Positions 44,119 through 52,150 of a stretch of DNA of 64,000 bases are shown here, piece by piece. The notes under the pieces are model-generated. The model was not told where the DNA came from and searched no databases. It saw only the letters and a program-made list of their open reading frames with translations. The stretch spans positions 744,001-808,000 of the forward strand of contig NZ_JBEVTG010000001.1 in NCBI RefSeq assembly GCF_040513375.1, read 5' to 3'. This DNA is from Flagellimonas_B algarum (lineage in GTDB: Bacteria > Bacteroidota > Bacteroidia > Flavobacteriales > Flavobacteriaceae). The first letter of the stretch is position 1, and each line of letters begins with the position of its first letter. Position numbers and translations under genes: made by a program.

Positions 44119-44828
44119 AGTTTTTCGATTTCATGATCCGACAATAAGGTTTCTCCCCGCAATCGCAATAAGACTTGTGCCGTCGTAATGACGTCCAATT
44201 CGCAATAGCTTACAATGCGATCGATGGCCCCATCTTGGTAGTAAACATCGCGCACCATGCTCCCGTCCATATCTTCTTTTGGGGAGGGCACGCCCAATAC
44301 GGCCGCCAACAACTTCAAAGAAGTATAGTGCTTATAATCCCCGAATTTCCAGAGTTCCATCGTATCCAAATGGGGTACTTCCCAGGGTTTCTTTCCGAAG
44401 AGATCAAGCTTGTTCGGCAACCGAATCCCATGGATCAACATGCGGCGGGCGATATATGGAAAATCGAATTCCTTGCCATTGTGCGCACATAAGAGCACCC
44501 TTGGGTGCGCATAGCCCTCTTCCAAAAACCGTTGGAAGTTTTGTAGGATCTTGGTTTCGGGTCCTTGAAAGGAACGTACTTGAAACCGCCGCCCTCCTTC
44601 ATCGACGATGAACTTGCCGATCGAAATACAAACGATCTTCCCGAATTCGGCCCAAATCCCGGCACGGCCGTAAAACTCGGCCGGTGTGAGTTGATCTTTG
44701 CGCTGATACTGGGATTTATGTTCCCACAGCTGCTGTTTTTCCAAGCTCAATTCTTCGAACCTGGTATGCTCGGGCACCGTTTCTATATCGAGGAAAAGGA
44801 TGTTCGAAAGATTGAGTTTATACAGCAT
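44115..44828 (-). CDS. PolB-like 3'-5' exonuclease domain protein
   Basis: A 237-residue RNase H-fold exonuclease of the group described as related to the PolB proofreading domain. The DxE motif is D14 and E16 in 'NILFLDIETVPEHT'. The second acidic site is in 'CAHNGKEFDFPYIARRML', and the third in 'RIVSYCELDVITTAQVLL'. There is no polymerase domain. Its substrate is presumably DNA 3' ends, likely in repair. It is followed by the coupled VOC gene and diverges from the next lipoprotein gene over 66 bp. Confidence 0.9.
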   Translation of the reverse strand: MLYKLNLSNILFLDIETVPEHTRFEELSLEKQQLWEHKSQYQRKDQLTPAEFYGRAGIWAEFGKIVCISIGKFIVDEGGRRFQVRSFQGPETKILQNFQRFLEEGYAHPRVLLCAHNGKEFDFPYIARRMLIHGIRLPNKLDLFGKKPWEVPHLDTMELWKFGDYKHYTSLKLLAAVLGVPSPKEDMDGSMVRDVYYQDGAIDRIVSYCELDVITTAQVLLRLRGETLLSDHEIEKL

Positions 44829-44894
44829 CAGGGGAATGTACTAAATAGAAACCGAATTATTTGATGTCGCATGAATTATGTATCTTGAAGTGCT

Positions 44895-46019
44895 ATGAAA
44901 AAATTCCCTTGGTCAATTGTGGTCCTGCTCGGGCTTTTGTTGGGCTGTTCATCGGATACCGAGCCTGTGGAAACCGGTGGCGATACCACCAATGATAGGT
45001 TCAGTTTTACGGTCATCGGGGAAGATAACGAAAACCTATACCAGTTCGATTTCGATTCCGAAATCACGGACCGGACCCCGGTCAACCTTAGTACGGAACT
45101 GAACATCGATGGAGTTTTCTTGACCTTGAGACAGGTTGACGAGGTGCTCTCGTTCTTCAGTTTTTCAAGGGGGAACTTTTCTTTCGCGCTCAAGAACCTC
45201 AATAGCGAAGCGGTAACCCTATTTCCGGATTTTTATACCAACACCCCAGAACGGTCAATCGTTTGGGGAACCAACAGTCTTGAGACCATCCATTTTGGGT
45301 TTTATGCCCCAAGTGGTTCTTCGAACCTTGCCTTGAGAAGCATCGATATCCCTTCCTTCGAAGGCGATGACCTTGCCTTGGAGTTCAACGTTACGAACTT
45401 GTACCAACCTTTACTGGTTAACGATAAGCTGTTCATTACCTATCGCACGGCAGGTGGACAATTCAAAGTGGCTACCTATGATATTGCTACCAAGAACTTG
45501 ATAGGTACGCTCGATTTCGCCGATTTTTCACCCAGTTTGTTCATAGACGATTCGCAAAATCTGGCTGTTATCAAGAGCAATGTCGGTACCGAAGCCCAGT
45601 TGGAGTTGTATGATTTCGATTCCTTGGAGCTTCTTGACAGTCGACCATTGGGTTTTACCCAATTCTTCGATCCTGGAGAACTCGATGCCGAACTTATCGA
45701 TGGAAAGTTATACTACAGTGCCGCATACGCCCAACCATCGCCAGTGACCTTCGGACCTGCTATTTTCGATACCGAAACCGGAACGAATGATTTGCTTGGA
45801 TTTATCGATAGCTATTCTTCAGTACAGACGAATTTACAGACCAACCTCACCTTGACCGCCCAAGGGTACAGTGCTGCCCAAAACCTCTTTTTCATCGGGT
45901 TCGTCGACAGTAATAGTGCGACTTTCGACGCTGGCGGGGTTATGGTCATCGCTGCCGACGGCACCTTGCTCGATACGATCGAGGTACCCTTTGCCCCGAT
46001 TTACTTTGTGAAGGATTAA
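44895..46019 (+). CDS. Lipoprotein of unknown function, 374 aa
   Basis: I do not recognise a family. The lipobox ends at Cys18 ('LLGLLLGC') followed by 'SSDTEPVE', so it is a lipoprotein, possibly surface-exposed given the acidic stretch after Cys. The body is beta-rich with repeats of a pattern like 'KLFITYRTAGGQFKVATYDI', '-LYYSAAYAQ' and 'NLFFIGFVDS', suggestive of a propeller of about 50-residue blades. The stop overlaps the convergent ogt-type gene by 4 bp. Confidence 0.75.
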   Translation: MKKFPWSIVVLLGLLLGCSSDTEPVETGGDTTNDRFSFTVIGEDNENLYQFDFDSEITDRTPVNLSTELNIDGVFLTLRQVDEVLSFFSFSRGNFSFALKNLNSEAVTLFPDFYTNTPERSIVWGTNSLETIHFGFYAPSGSSNLALRSIDIPSFEGDDLALEFNVTNLYQPLLVNDKLFITYRTAGGQFKVATYDIATKNLIGTLDFADFSPSLFIDDSQNLAVIKSNVGTEAQLELYDFDSLELLDSRPLGFTQFFDPGELDAELIDGKLYYSAAYAQPSPVTFGPAIFDTETGTNDLLGFIDSYSSVQTNLQTNLTLTAQGYSAAQNLFFIGFVDSNSATFDAGGVMVIAADGTLLDTIEVPFAPIYFVKD

Positions 46020-46486
46020 AAAAGGGATTGCTGTTTTACCGGACTTTCATGCTCTAAAAGCCACTTTTTGCGATGGAGCCCTCCGGCATACCCGGTCAGC
46101 TCGCCATTGCTGCCGATCACCCGATGGCAAGGAACCACGATCCATAACGGGTTTTTTCCATTGGCAGCTGCCACGGCACGAATCGCCTTGACATCGCCCA
46201 AACGTTTTGAAAGTTCCAAATACGAGACACTTTTGCCGAAAGGAATTTCAAGCAAGGCTTCCCAAACGCGCTTTTGGAATTCGGTCCCGCTTGGATTGAG
46301 TTTCAAATCGAATTGCTGTCGTTTTCCCTCAAAATACTCTGAAAATTGGTAAGCGGCGTCTTCCAAGATCGGAGGAATTATACCTATCGGTTTTTCAACG
46401 TCGAAAACCGTTACCTCAGCCAGGCCTTCTTCGTCTCCTTTAAGCTCAGCGTAACCTATAGGTGTCTGTATATAAGCTGTTTCCAC
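46016..46486 (-). CDS. ogt: Methylated-DNA--protein-cysteine methyltransferase
   Basis: A 156-residue suicide repair protein that removes alkyl groups from O6-guanine. The acceptor is Cys120 in 'PLWIVVPCHRVIGSNGELTG', with the helix-turn-helix 'AIRAVAAANGKNP' and the arginine finger. It starts with GTG at 46486, and the CNNM stop TAG overlaps that base (TAGTG), so the two are coupled. It lacks the Ada N-terminal domain. The symbol follows the single-domain form. Confidence 0.93.
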   Translation of the reverse strand: METAYIQTPIGYAELKGDEEGLAEVTVFDVEKPIGIIPPILEDAAYQFSEYFEGKRQQFDLKLNPSGTEFQKRVWEALLEIPFGKSVSYLELSKRLGDVKAIRAVAAANGKNPLWIVVPCHRVIGSNGELTGYAGGLHRKKWLLEHESPVKQQSLF

Positions 46487-47607
46487 TAGTTTAATTCACT
46501 TGTATCTTCAATAATTCCGAGGCGCTTAGCCCGATGCTCCCAGTTCTTTCTTGCCAAGACTTGAAGGTCTTCCACATTATCACTTTCATCCATGATCTCA
46601 AGTCCGAGCAAGGTTTCTATCACATCTTCCATAGTTACAAGGCCACTGACCGATCCATATTCATCGACGACCAAGGAAATGTGTTCGCGTTGGTTGACGA
46701 ATTTCTCGAACAATTCCGGAATGGGTTTGTTCCTATTGGTGACCAACATCTCACGCTTGATGGTCGAAAGGGCTTCTTTTCCATTTTTATTGATGATCGC
46801 CTCCAACAGTTCATCCTTTAAGATAAACCCAGTGATGTTGTCCATCCGATCTTTGTAAACCGGGATGCGCGAAAACCGTAAGGGGCGGTTGGCCTCGAAA
46901 AACGCCTGTATGGTAGTATCTTCAGAAGCGATCTTCATGACCGTTCTTGGGGTCATCACATCTTTGGCCTCGATTTCATCGAAACTCAATAGATTTTTGA
47001 TCACTTTGGATTCCGATTCTTGAAAGACCCCTTCTTCTTCGGCGATGTCGGTCATTGCGGTAAAGTCTTCGCGGCTCAACACGCTGCCATGTCCACCTTT
47101 GCTTCCGATCAATTTGGTAAACAGCTGCAACAACCATAAAAGTCCAGTGTATTTTAGAACGAATACCATGATTTTCAACGATTTGGCCGTGAAATTGGCC
47201 AACTCCTTCCAATACGTGGCCCCAATGGTCTTCGGTATGATTTCGGAAGCGACCAAAATCAAAATGGTCATTATGGTCGAAACCACGCCTACCATCAAGT
47301 CTTCGGTAAACTCCACTCCTAAAAAGGTCTGGGTTTGGCTGCCGTAAAGATCGGAATAGGCCACTTTGGCCTGTACCCCGACCAAGATAGCCCCCACGGT
47401 GTGGGCAATGGTATTCAAGGTCAAAATGGCGATCAGCGGTTTGTCAACATCCTTTTTTAAGGATTCCAATTCGTTTGCATAGGCCTTCCCTTCCTGTTTC
47501 TTGACGTTCAGAAAGGTCGGTGTGATACTGAGGAGTACCGCTTCTAAAATAGAACACAGAAAGGAAAAAAAGATGGAGATAACGGCAAAGAAAATAAGGA
47601 GACCCAT
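46486..47607 (-). CDS. CNNM/DUF21-CBS membrane protein (CorC-like)
   Basis: A 373-residue membrane protein with a DUF21 (CNNM) transmembrane domain, three or four hydrophobic segments up to about residue 165 ('LNTIAHTVGAILVGV', 'VVSTIMTILILVASEIIPKT'). Two CBS repeats follow ('DVMTPRTVMKIASEDTTIQA' and 'LVVDEYGSVSGLVTMEDVIE'), which may bind ATP. Family members export or sense Mg2+; older annotation calls them hemolysins. The protein lacks the extra C-terminal CorC domain. It is coupled to ogt by one base. Confidence 0.9.
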   Translation of the reverse strand: MGLLIFFAVISIFFSFLCSILEAVLLSITPTFLNVKKQEGKAYANELESLKKDVDKPLIAILTLNTIAHTVGAILVGVQAKVAYSDLYGSQTQTFLGVEFTEDLMVGVVSTIMTILILVASEIIPKTIGATYWKELANFTAKSLKIMVFVLKYTGLLWLLQLFTKLIGSKGGHGSVLSREDFTAMTDIAEEEGVFQESESKVIKNLLSFDEIEAKDVMTPRTVMKIASEDTTIQAFFEANRPLRFSRIPVYKDRMDNITGFILKDELLEAIINKNGKEALSTIKREMLVTNRNKPIPELFEKFVNQREHISLVVDEYGSVSGLVTMEDVIETLLGLEIMDESDNVEDLQVLARKNWEHRAKRLGIIEDTSELN

Positions 47608-47659
47608 AGGTTAGATTGCTTGTCATAAAAATAGCAAAATAAGTTCGTCTGGGACGTGA

Positions 47660-48922
47660 TCAATCAACGAAGTAGTCATAACACAACTGATGGAGCCTAG
47701 GCCGGATAGCGAGTTCGTACAAATTGCGATTGGCCCGTGTAGGATAAACCCGGTTCGATAGAAAAATAAAAGTAAGCTGATGTTCTGGGTCGGCCCAAGC
47801 GAAGGTTCCTGTGAAACCGGCATGACCGAAACTCATGGCGCTTGCCTTCGGGGCCGGATAGGCCTGTGCCACATTCAGGGTATCATTCCCTATAAGGGGT
47901 TTGTCAAAACCAAGGCCCCTGCGGTTCTCGTTTTCGGGGAACTGTATCGTAATAAACGACCTTACCGTTGCTTCTTCAAACAAGCGCTGCCCGTTGAATT
48001 CCCCTAGGTTCTGATAGCATTGCATCATACGGTAGACGTCATTGGCCGTGCCGAAAAGCCCGGCATTACCCGATACCCCACCCAAGAGCGCGGCATTTTC
48101 ATCATGGACCCAGCCTTTGACCAAGGCCTTTCGGAAGAGGGTATCTTGCTCCGTCGGGATGATAGGATTGGGCAAATCCCGTTCGTTCGGTAGGTACCCC
48201 AAGGTCGTGGCCCCAATGGGGTCATAAAAACCTTGTCTTAAGTACGCCTCATACGGCATGCCCGTCAAATCTTCGATCAACTTTGGGAAAACCAGGAAAG
48301 TCAGTCCGGAATACCGATAGGTTTTTTCGCCCACCGGTGATGCGTTGATCTTGCGATACATGTGCCGATCGAAACGATTGGCAATAAAACGATCGGCATA
48401 TGCCTTCTTTCCGAAACGCTTACTCGATCGAGTGCGGACAAACCTTCTTTTAGGGTGTTCGCCACGAAGTACATCGTTCAGAAATACGATATATGGCTGG
48501 AGTCCCGCTTGGTGGGCCAGAATTTCCCTTAAGGTCAGCGATCGTTTGTCCTCACGTTTTCGCCATGGGGTCCAGTAGGTCGAAAAGGGGGCATCCAAAT
48601 CCAATTTCCCTTCCTCGACCAGCTTCATCAAGGCCGGTAAAGGCCCAAGGATTTTGGTGACCGATGCCAAATCGTACAGATGGTCCGCTGCGACCGGTAC
48701 AATACTATCATAGGTGTGAAAACCGTAGGTTTTGTGTAATACCACCTTGCCTTTATGGGCCACTAAGACCTGCGCTCCAGGAAATGCCTGCTTTCGGATG
48801 CCGTCTTCGACAATGGCATCGACTTTTGCCGTGAATTCATCTTGGGGGTCAGCTTCCTTTTGGCCAAAAGCCGAAGGCATCAGCAAACCCATGGCACACA
48901 GTAAGAAGAGGTACTGCTTCAT
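47660..48922 (-). CDS. Exported serine hydrolase (beta-lactamase/PBP class C-like)
   Basis: A 420-residue exported hydrolase with signal peptide ('LLCAMGLLMPSAFGQ'). The SxxK motif is S87-V-T-K90 in 'LYDLASVTKILGP'. The second motif appears as 'YRYSGLTFLVFPKLIE' and the third as 'FGHAGFTGTFAW'. The family includes class C beta-lactamases, DD-peptidases and esterases. An antibiotic role is not implied, and the same domain is found fused to GH3 enzymes in Bacteroidota. It lies 53 bp upstream of the CNNM gene and downstream of the WYL regulator with no gap, so it may be in that regulator's transcript. Confidence 0.88.
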   Translation of the reverse strand: MKQYLFLLCAMGLLMPSAFGQKEADPQDEFTAKVDAIVEDGIRKQAFPGAQVLVAHKGKVVLHKTYGFHTYDSIVPVAADHLYDLASVTKILGPLPALMKLVEEGKLDLDAPFSTYWTPWRKREDKRSLTLREILAHQAGLQPYIVFLNDVLRGEHPKRRFVRTRSSKRFGKKAYADRFIANRFDRHMYRKINASPVGEKTYRYSGLTFLVFPKLIEDLTGMPYEAYLRQGFYDPIGATTLGYLPNERDLPNPIIPTEQDTLFRKALVKGWVHDENAALLGGVSGNAGLFGTANDVYRMMQCYQNLGEFNGQRLFEEATVRSFITIQFPENENRRGLGFDKPLIGNDTLNVAQAYPAPKASAMSFGHAGFTGTFAWADPEHQLTFIFLSNRVYPTRANRNLYELAIRPRLHQLCYDYFVD

Positions 48923-49876
48923 TTATAGGATAAGTCTTTTTTGTTGTTTGTCCAGTAATAGAGCAAGCCGTTCTTTAAGCGATTCAGGTTCGATCACAGT
49001 GGCATAATCCCCGAACATCAAATACCAGCGCGCAAAATGATTGTCGATATCATCGATCATGAAGGTCATTTCCACGGCATCGGGCAATTGCCTTTCCGCG
49101 ATAAAACCATACCCTTTCCGGCTTCCTTTCAGGAATTTGGCCACTTTCTTGTCGACCGAAATCTTGACTTTATGCTTCTGGCTCGGTCTAGGCCGTCGCA
49201 ACTCCTCTAAGCTACCGTGTTGCAATAAAAATCGCTCCGAAGTCCTATTTATACGATGTATGCGGTCGGTTCTAAATTGCCGATATGCCTGCCTAAGATG
49301 GCAAAAACCCATAACATACCAAAAGTTGTTCTCATTGAATATACCGACTGGTTCAATTTTTCTATCGACCGGTGCGTCGGCATCAATGGCCTCATAACTA
49401 AGAAATACCTGGGTTTTTTCGGCGATACTTTCGAACAAAAGTTCCAAGGCGTTCGGCACTTTCTCATTGAAGATATCTTGCGACGGAAAAATGCGCACCT
49501 GCGCTTCCAAGGCCTCCACCCAGTCTTTTTCGGATCCCCGCAAGACCGATTTCAATTTCAACATGGCCGATTCATGATGGGCACCTAACGATCGATCGGT
49601 AAAGTGCTGCATCAATTTTTCGGCGGCTACGAAACTCCCCGCCTCTTCTTTGGTGAACATCACCGGGGGCAACCGATATCCTTCCATGATGGAATAGCCG
49701 ACACCCGCCTCGCTGGCGATGGGCACTCCAGCGGCTTCCAATGTTCGAATATCGCGATAGATCGTTCGGAGACTCACTTCGAACCGGTCTGAAAGTTCTT
49801 GGGCCTTCACGATGCGTTTCGACTGCAGTTGGATCAAAATGGCGACGATTCGATCAAAACGTTTAACGGTATCCAT
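48923..49876 (-). CDS. YafY/WYL-domain transcriptional regulator
   Basis: A 317-residue regulator. An N-terminal winged helix (HTH_11 type) is seen as 'IVKAQELSDRFEVSLRTIYR' with 'DIRTLEAAGVPIASEAGVGY'. The WYL domain is in the middle ('FWYVMGFCHLRQAYRQFRTD') and a WCX-like C-terminal part follows. WYL domains often bind nucleic acids or nucleotides and sense DNA damage or starvation. I start at the ATG at 49876; an ATG two codons earlier (49882) is possible, and the longer frame to 49948 is not family-like. It diverges from a DinB gene, with two palindromes between them. Confidence 0.9.
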   Translation of the reverse strand: MDTVKRFDRIVAILIQLQSKRIVKAQELSDRFEVSLRTIYRDIRTLEAAGVPIASEAGVGYSIMEGYRLPPVMFTKEEAGSFVAAEKLMQHFTDRSLGAHHESAMLKLKSVLRGSEKDWVEALEAQVRIFPSQDIFNEKVPNALELLFESIAEKTQVFLSYEAIDADAPVDRKIEPVGIFNENNFWYVMGFCHLRQAYRQFRTDRIHRINRTSERFLLQHGSLEELRRPRPSQKHKVKISVDKKVAKFLKGSRKGYGFIAERQLPDAVEMTFMIDDIDNHFARWYLMFGDYATVIEPESLKERLALLLDKQQKRLIL

Positions 49877-50032
49877 TCCCATAAGTAATCGGCCTATATT
49901 CCAAAGATAGGATTTCAATGCAAGCGCTGTCAACCACCCTTTCATCATTTTCAGTTAAACTCCCGTTCGTTCGTTCTTGCCATAGCCATGATAATCTAAG
50001 GCCCATGCTTTGCGCAAAGTACACCGAGAAGG

Positions 50033-50048
50033 TGACAGCCCTATGTCA
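50033..50048. promoter_or_regulatory. Palindromic operator candidate TGACA-N6-TGTCA (1)
   Basis: TGACAGCCCTATGTCA, a dyad with 5-bp arms and 6-bp spacer. It lies in the divergent region between the WYL regulator and the DinB gene, 47 bp (centre to centre) from a second copy in inverse orientation, together forming a larger 18-bp inverted repeat (17 of 18 matching). Confidence 0.6.
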
Positions 50049-50079
50049 GCATGATTTTCAACGCTCCATTTTTTACTAC

Positions 50080-50095
50080 TGACAAAGGGCTGTCA
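50080..50095. promoter_or_regulatory. Palindromic operator candidate TGACA-N6-TGTCA (2)
   Basis: TGACAAAGGGCTGTCA, the mirror of the first site. The paired arrangement is about what a dimer-of-dimers or a looped repressor would need. The WYL regulator next door is the natural candidate binder. No other copy was noticed in the window. Confidence 0.6.
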
Positions 50096-50147
50096 CTCCC
50101 CCCATTTACCTTTGGTTCCAGAAGCAATAATCCTAAAAAAACAACTC

Positions 50148-50636
50148 ATGGAAAAAACAATCGAACAAGGTCATGTCGTGCTCTCACCAGCACATCTTTT
50201 GGAACACTGGCAAGGTCATCGAAGCTTGACACGGAGGGTCATCGAAGCCTTTCCGGAAAAAGAGCTGTTCGAATTCAGCATCGGGGGCATGCGCCCTTTC
50301 GCAGAACTAATCAAAGAAATGCTGGCCATTGCAGAACCTGGACTACGGGAATTGGTTACTGGCGAAAAGCAGGAACTGGATGAACATGGCGATTTCGGCA
50401 CCACCAAAGCCGCCCTCTTAGAACATTGGGATGCAGCAACCGAAGGCATCAATGACCTTTGGCCCCAATTGACATTAGAACACTATTCGCAATCAAGGAT
50501 CTTGTTCGGGCAGTATGAATTTCCGGTCCGTTGGCACCTGTTTTACTTCATCGACAATGAAATCCATCATCGAGGTCAGGCATATGTGTACTTAAGGGCC
50601 CTTGGCATTGAACCTCCATTTTTTTGGGAGCGCTAG
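50148..50636 (+). CDS. DinB-family (DfsB) metal-dependent four-helix protein
   Basis: A 162-residue DinB-like protein. Family fold: four-helix bundle with three histidines binding a divalent metal. Here the candidates are His9 or His15 near the start ('GHVVLSPAHLLEHWQGHR') and His plus His in 'FIDNEIHHRGQAYVYLRALG', which is the usual C-terminal H-x(3)-H context. Members act as thiol-dependent transferases or hydrolases. Start at the ATG at 50148 ('MEKTIEQGHVV'). It is divergent from the WYL regulator and overlaps no gene; the next small gene begins 1 bp after its stop, so the two are co-transcribed. Confidence 0.88.
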   Translation: MEKTIEQGHVVLSPAHLLEHWQGHRSLTRRVIEAFPEKELFEFSIGGMRPFAELIKEMLAIAEPGLRELVTGEKQELDEHGDFGTTKAALLEHWDAATEGINDLWPQLTLEHYSQSRILFGQYEFPVRWHLFYFIDNEIHHRGQAYVYLRALGIEPPFFWER

Positions 50637-50637
50637 T

Positions 50638-50856
50638 ATGAAAACGGTTTTGGTTTTTAAGACATCGGTATCGAACCACGGGAAGGTGTCGCATCTTGGC
50701 CCGTTCCTCGATCGATTGATCAATGGTAGCGGACGATGGAATTTTGACTTGGAGGATTGTGACAATATCCTCCGGGTCGAAACCGAACGCCCCAATGCCT
50801 TGGCGATTTCCCGGTTGTTACACGACAAGGGGTTTTTATGTGAAGAGCTCGATTAA
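50638..50856 (+). CDS. Small HMA-like ferredoxin-fold protein lacking the CxxC site
   Basis: A 72-residue protein. Its predicted order is strand-helix-strand-strand-helix-strand: 'KTVLVFKTSV', 'VSHLGPFLDRLIN', 'RWNFDLED', 'NILRVETE', 'ALAISRLLHDKG', 'FLCEELD'. That matches heavy-metal-associated (HMA) domains, but the metal-binding CxxC loop is replaced by 'SNHG'. I therefore do not call it a copper chaperone. The start ATG overlaps nothing and lies 1 bp past the DinB stop. I read it as a partner of the DinB protein; function unknown. Confidence 0.75.
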   Translation: MKTVLVFKTSVSNHGKVSHLGPFLDRLINGSGRWNFDLEDCDNILRVETERPNALAISRLLHDKGFLCEELD

Positions 50857-50877
50857 CACGGATCAATTCAACAACAG

Positions 50878-51021
50878 ATGAGAAACTGGATTTGGCAAAA
50901 AGCGACCCCCGATGTCGATTGGGAGCGGAAATTCGCCCGTCGAAAGACCCAATTTTCCTTTTCCGCCACCCGAGCGGTACCCCAGCTCATGGCAAAGAAA
51001 AAGGAAGCTCCGGATCAATGA
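50878..51021 (+). CDS. Putative 47-aa basic peptide
   Basis: A short frame translated by hand: it starts 'MRNWIWQKATPDVDWERKFA' and ends 'MAKKKEAPDQ'. Net charge is positive and Trp content is high for its length. It is 21 bp after the HMA-like gene, in the same direction, and ends 12 bp before the convergent bestrophin stop. Codon choice resembles the neighbours. I know no homologue, so this is a possible small gene and not a certain one. Confidence 0.35.
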   Translation: MRNWIWQKATPDVDWERKFARRKTQFSFSATRAVPQLMAKKKEAPDQ

Positions 51022-51033
51022 CGCCAACCGTGC

Positions 51034-52095
51034 TTACATCTGTACGTGGAAATTCTCTGGGAACTGGTCGGGTATGGTTTGGGCCTGTTCGCCCAACTGT
51101 TGTCTCAAATCGATTTCAATACCCCTTGCAATGGTCGATATCGGTACATCGTTTGCGGTGCCTTCAAAAGGATTCTCCCCGGCCCTGGCGATACGTTCCA
51201 TGACATAAAACACCCATGACACCGCGCCGCAGAAAGGTACGGCCAACCAAATAAAGTGGTCGGCGATCTTCGGGAAGTTTTCAGCGATCGAAGCACCGAT
51301 TTCGGCAAATTCAGGAATGATACCAAAAGGGAGTAAAATCAGAAAGACCCGAACGAAGTAAAATGCCAAACTCGCATATTGCCTCGGGTACGGAAAGTTC
51401 TTGATGCGTTCCGATTTACCTTGTAGCGTAAAGAGTTCTTCAAGCACATCCTCCAAATTCAGAAAGGCGAATTGCCACAATAAACCTTGCTGTTTCAATT
51501 CGCGCAAATGTTTGGATTGTAAATACAACAAGCTCGTCGCTTTGTTCCCTTTCGACATGACGTAGTCCAACTCCTCCTTGGAAAGGTATTCCAACAGGTC
51601 GTCTTCAAGGGACGTCACTTTTTCTGGAATATGGATGATGCGGAGCCATTCGCGGTTGGTATGTTCTTTTTCGAATACTTCCCACTTGCGTTTTTGGCGC
51701 ATACCATGCCGCAAGGCGGTCAACCAGGCAATATGGCGGTACACCAATTTTTTGTGATGATGGTGCAGTTCCTCTGAAGTGATCGATCCCCCGTCGTGAT
51801 CTCCATTGACCATGTCTTTGGTCTTCATGCCCCAGGTGCGCGAAGTGTTGACGATACCGCCCCAAATCTTACGGGCTTCCCAAATTCGCCCATAGGCCGA
51901 ATTGTTTTGAAAACCGACAATGAAGGCTACCGCGGTACCGATCAAAGCTACGGGTGTCCAAGGTACTTCGAGAAAGGTGAGTTCGAATACATGGTATAAG
52001 ACGGTGACTATGGATGCGAAAATCAGGAAAAGCAAGGTCTCCCAACGAGACCAAAGGGCCATATCCTTGGTCGAATATCTTTTTTTGGTAAGCAT
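51034..52095 (-). CDS. Bestrophin family ion channel
   Basis: A 353-residue membrane protein of the bestrophin family, pentameric anion or (in bacteria) cation channels. The N-terminal 'RWETLLFLIFASIVTVLYHV' TM1, the 'ALIGTAVAFIVGFQNNSAYG' stretch and the conserved 'RIWEARKIWGGIVNTSRTWG' region are diagnostic. More hydrophobic segments sit near 240-300. The N-terminus carries 'KRYSTKDMALWSRWET'. It is probably monocistronic. Physiological role (pH or osmotic balance) is inference. Confidence 0.9.
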   Translation of the reverse strand: MLTKKRYSTKDMALWSRWETLLFLIFASIVTVLYHVFELTFLEVPWTPVALIGTAVAFIVGFQNNSAYGRIWEARKIWGGIVNTSRTWGMKTKDMVNGDHDGGSITSEELHHHHKKLVYRHIAWLTALRHGMRQKRKWEVFEKEHTNREWLRIIHIPEKVTSLEDDLLEYLSKEELDYVMSKGNKATSLLYLQSKHLRELKQQGLLWQFAFLNLEDVLEELFTLQGKSERIKNFPYPRQYASLAFYFVRVFLILLPFGIIPEFAEIGASIAENFPKIADHFIWLAVPFCGAVSWVFYVMERIARAGENPFEGTANDVPISTIARGIEIDLRQQLGEQAQTIPDQFPENFHVQM

Positions 52096-52150
52096 AGTGA
52101 TAGGATTGGATTCCTATCAAATATAACCAAGAATCCGCAAGTTCCTTTGC

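Noticed and set aside
47660..48922. Antibiotic-resistance beta-lactamase
   Set aside because: SxxK family membership alone does not show this; the second motif is YSG rather than YxN and no resistance context is seen.
50638..50856. Copper chaperone call for the HMA-like protein
   Set aside because: The CxxC metal loop is missing, so only the fold resemblance is reported.
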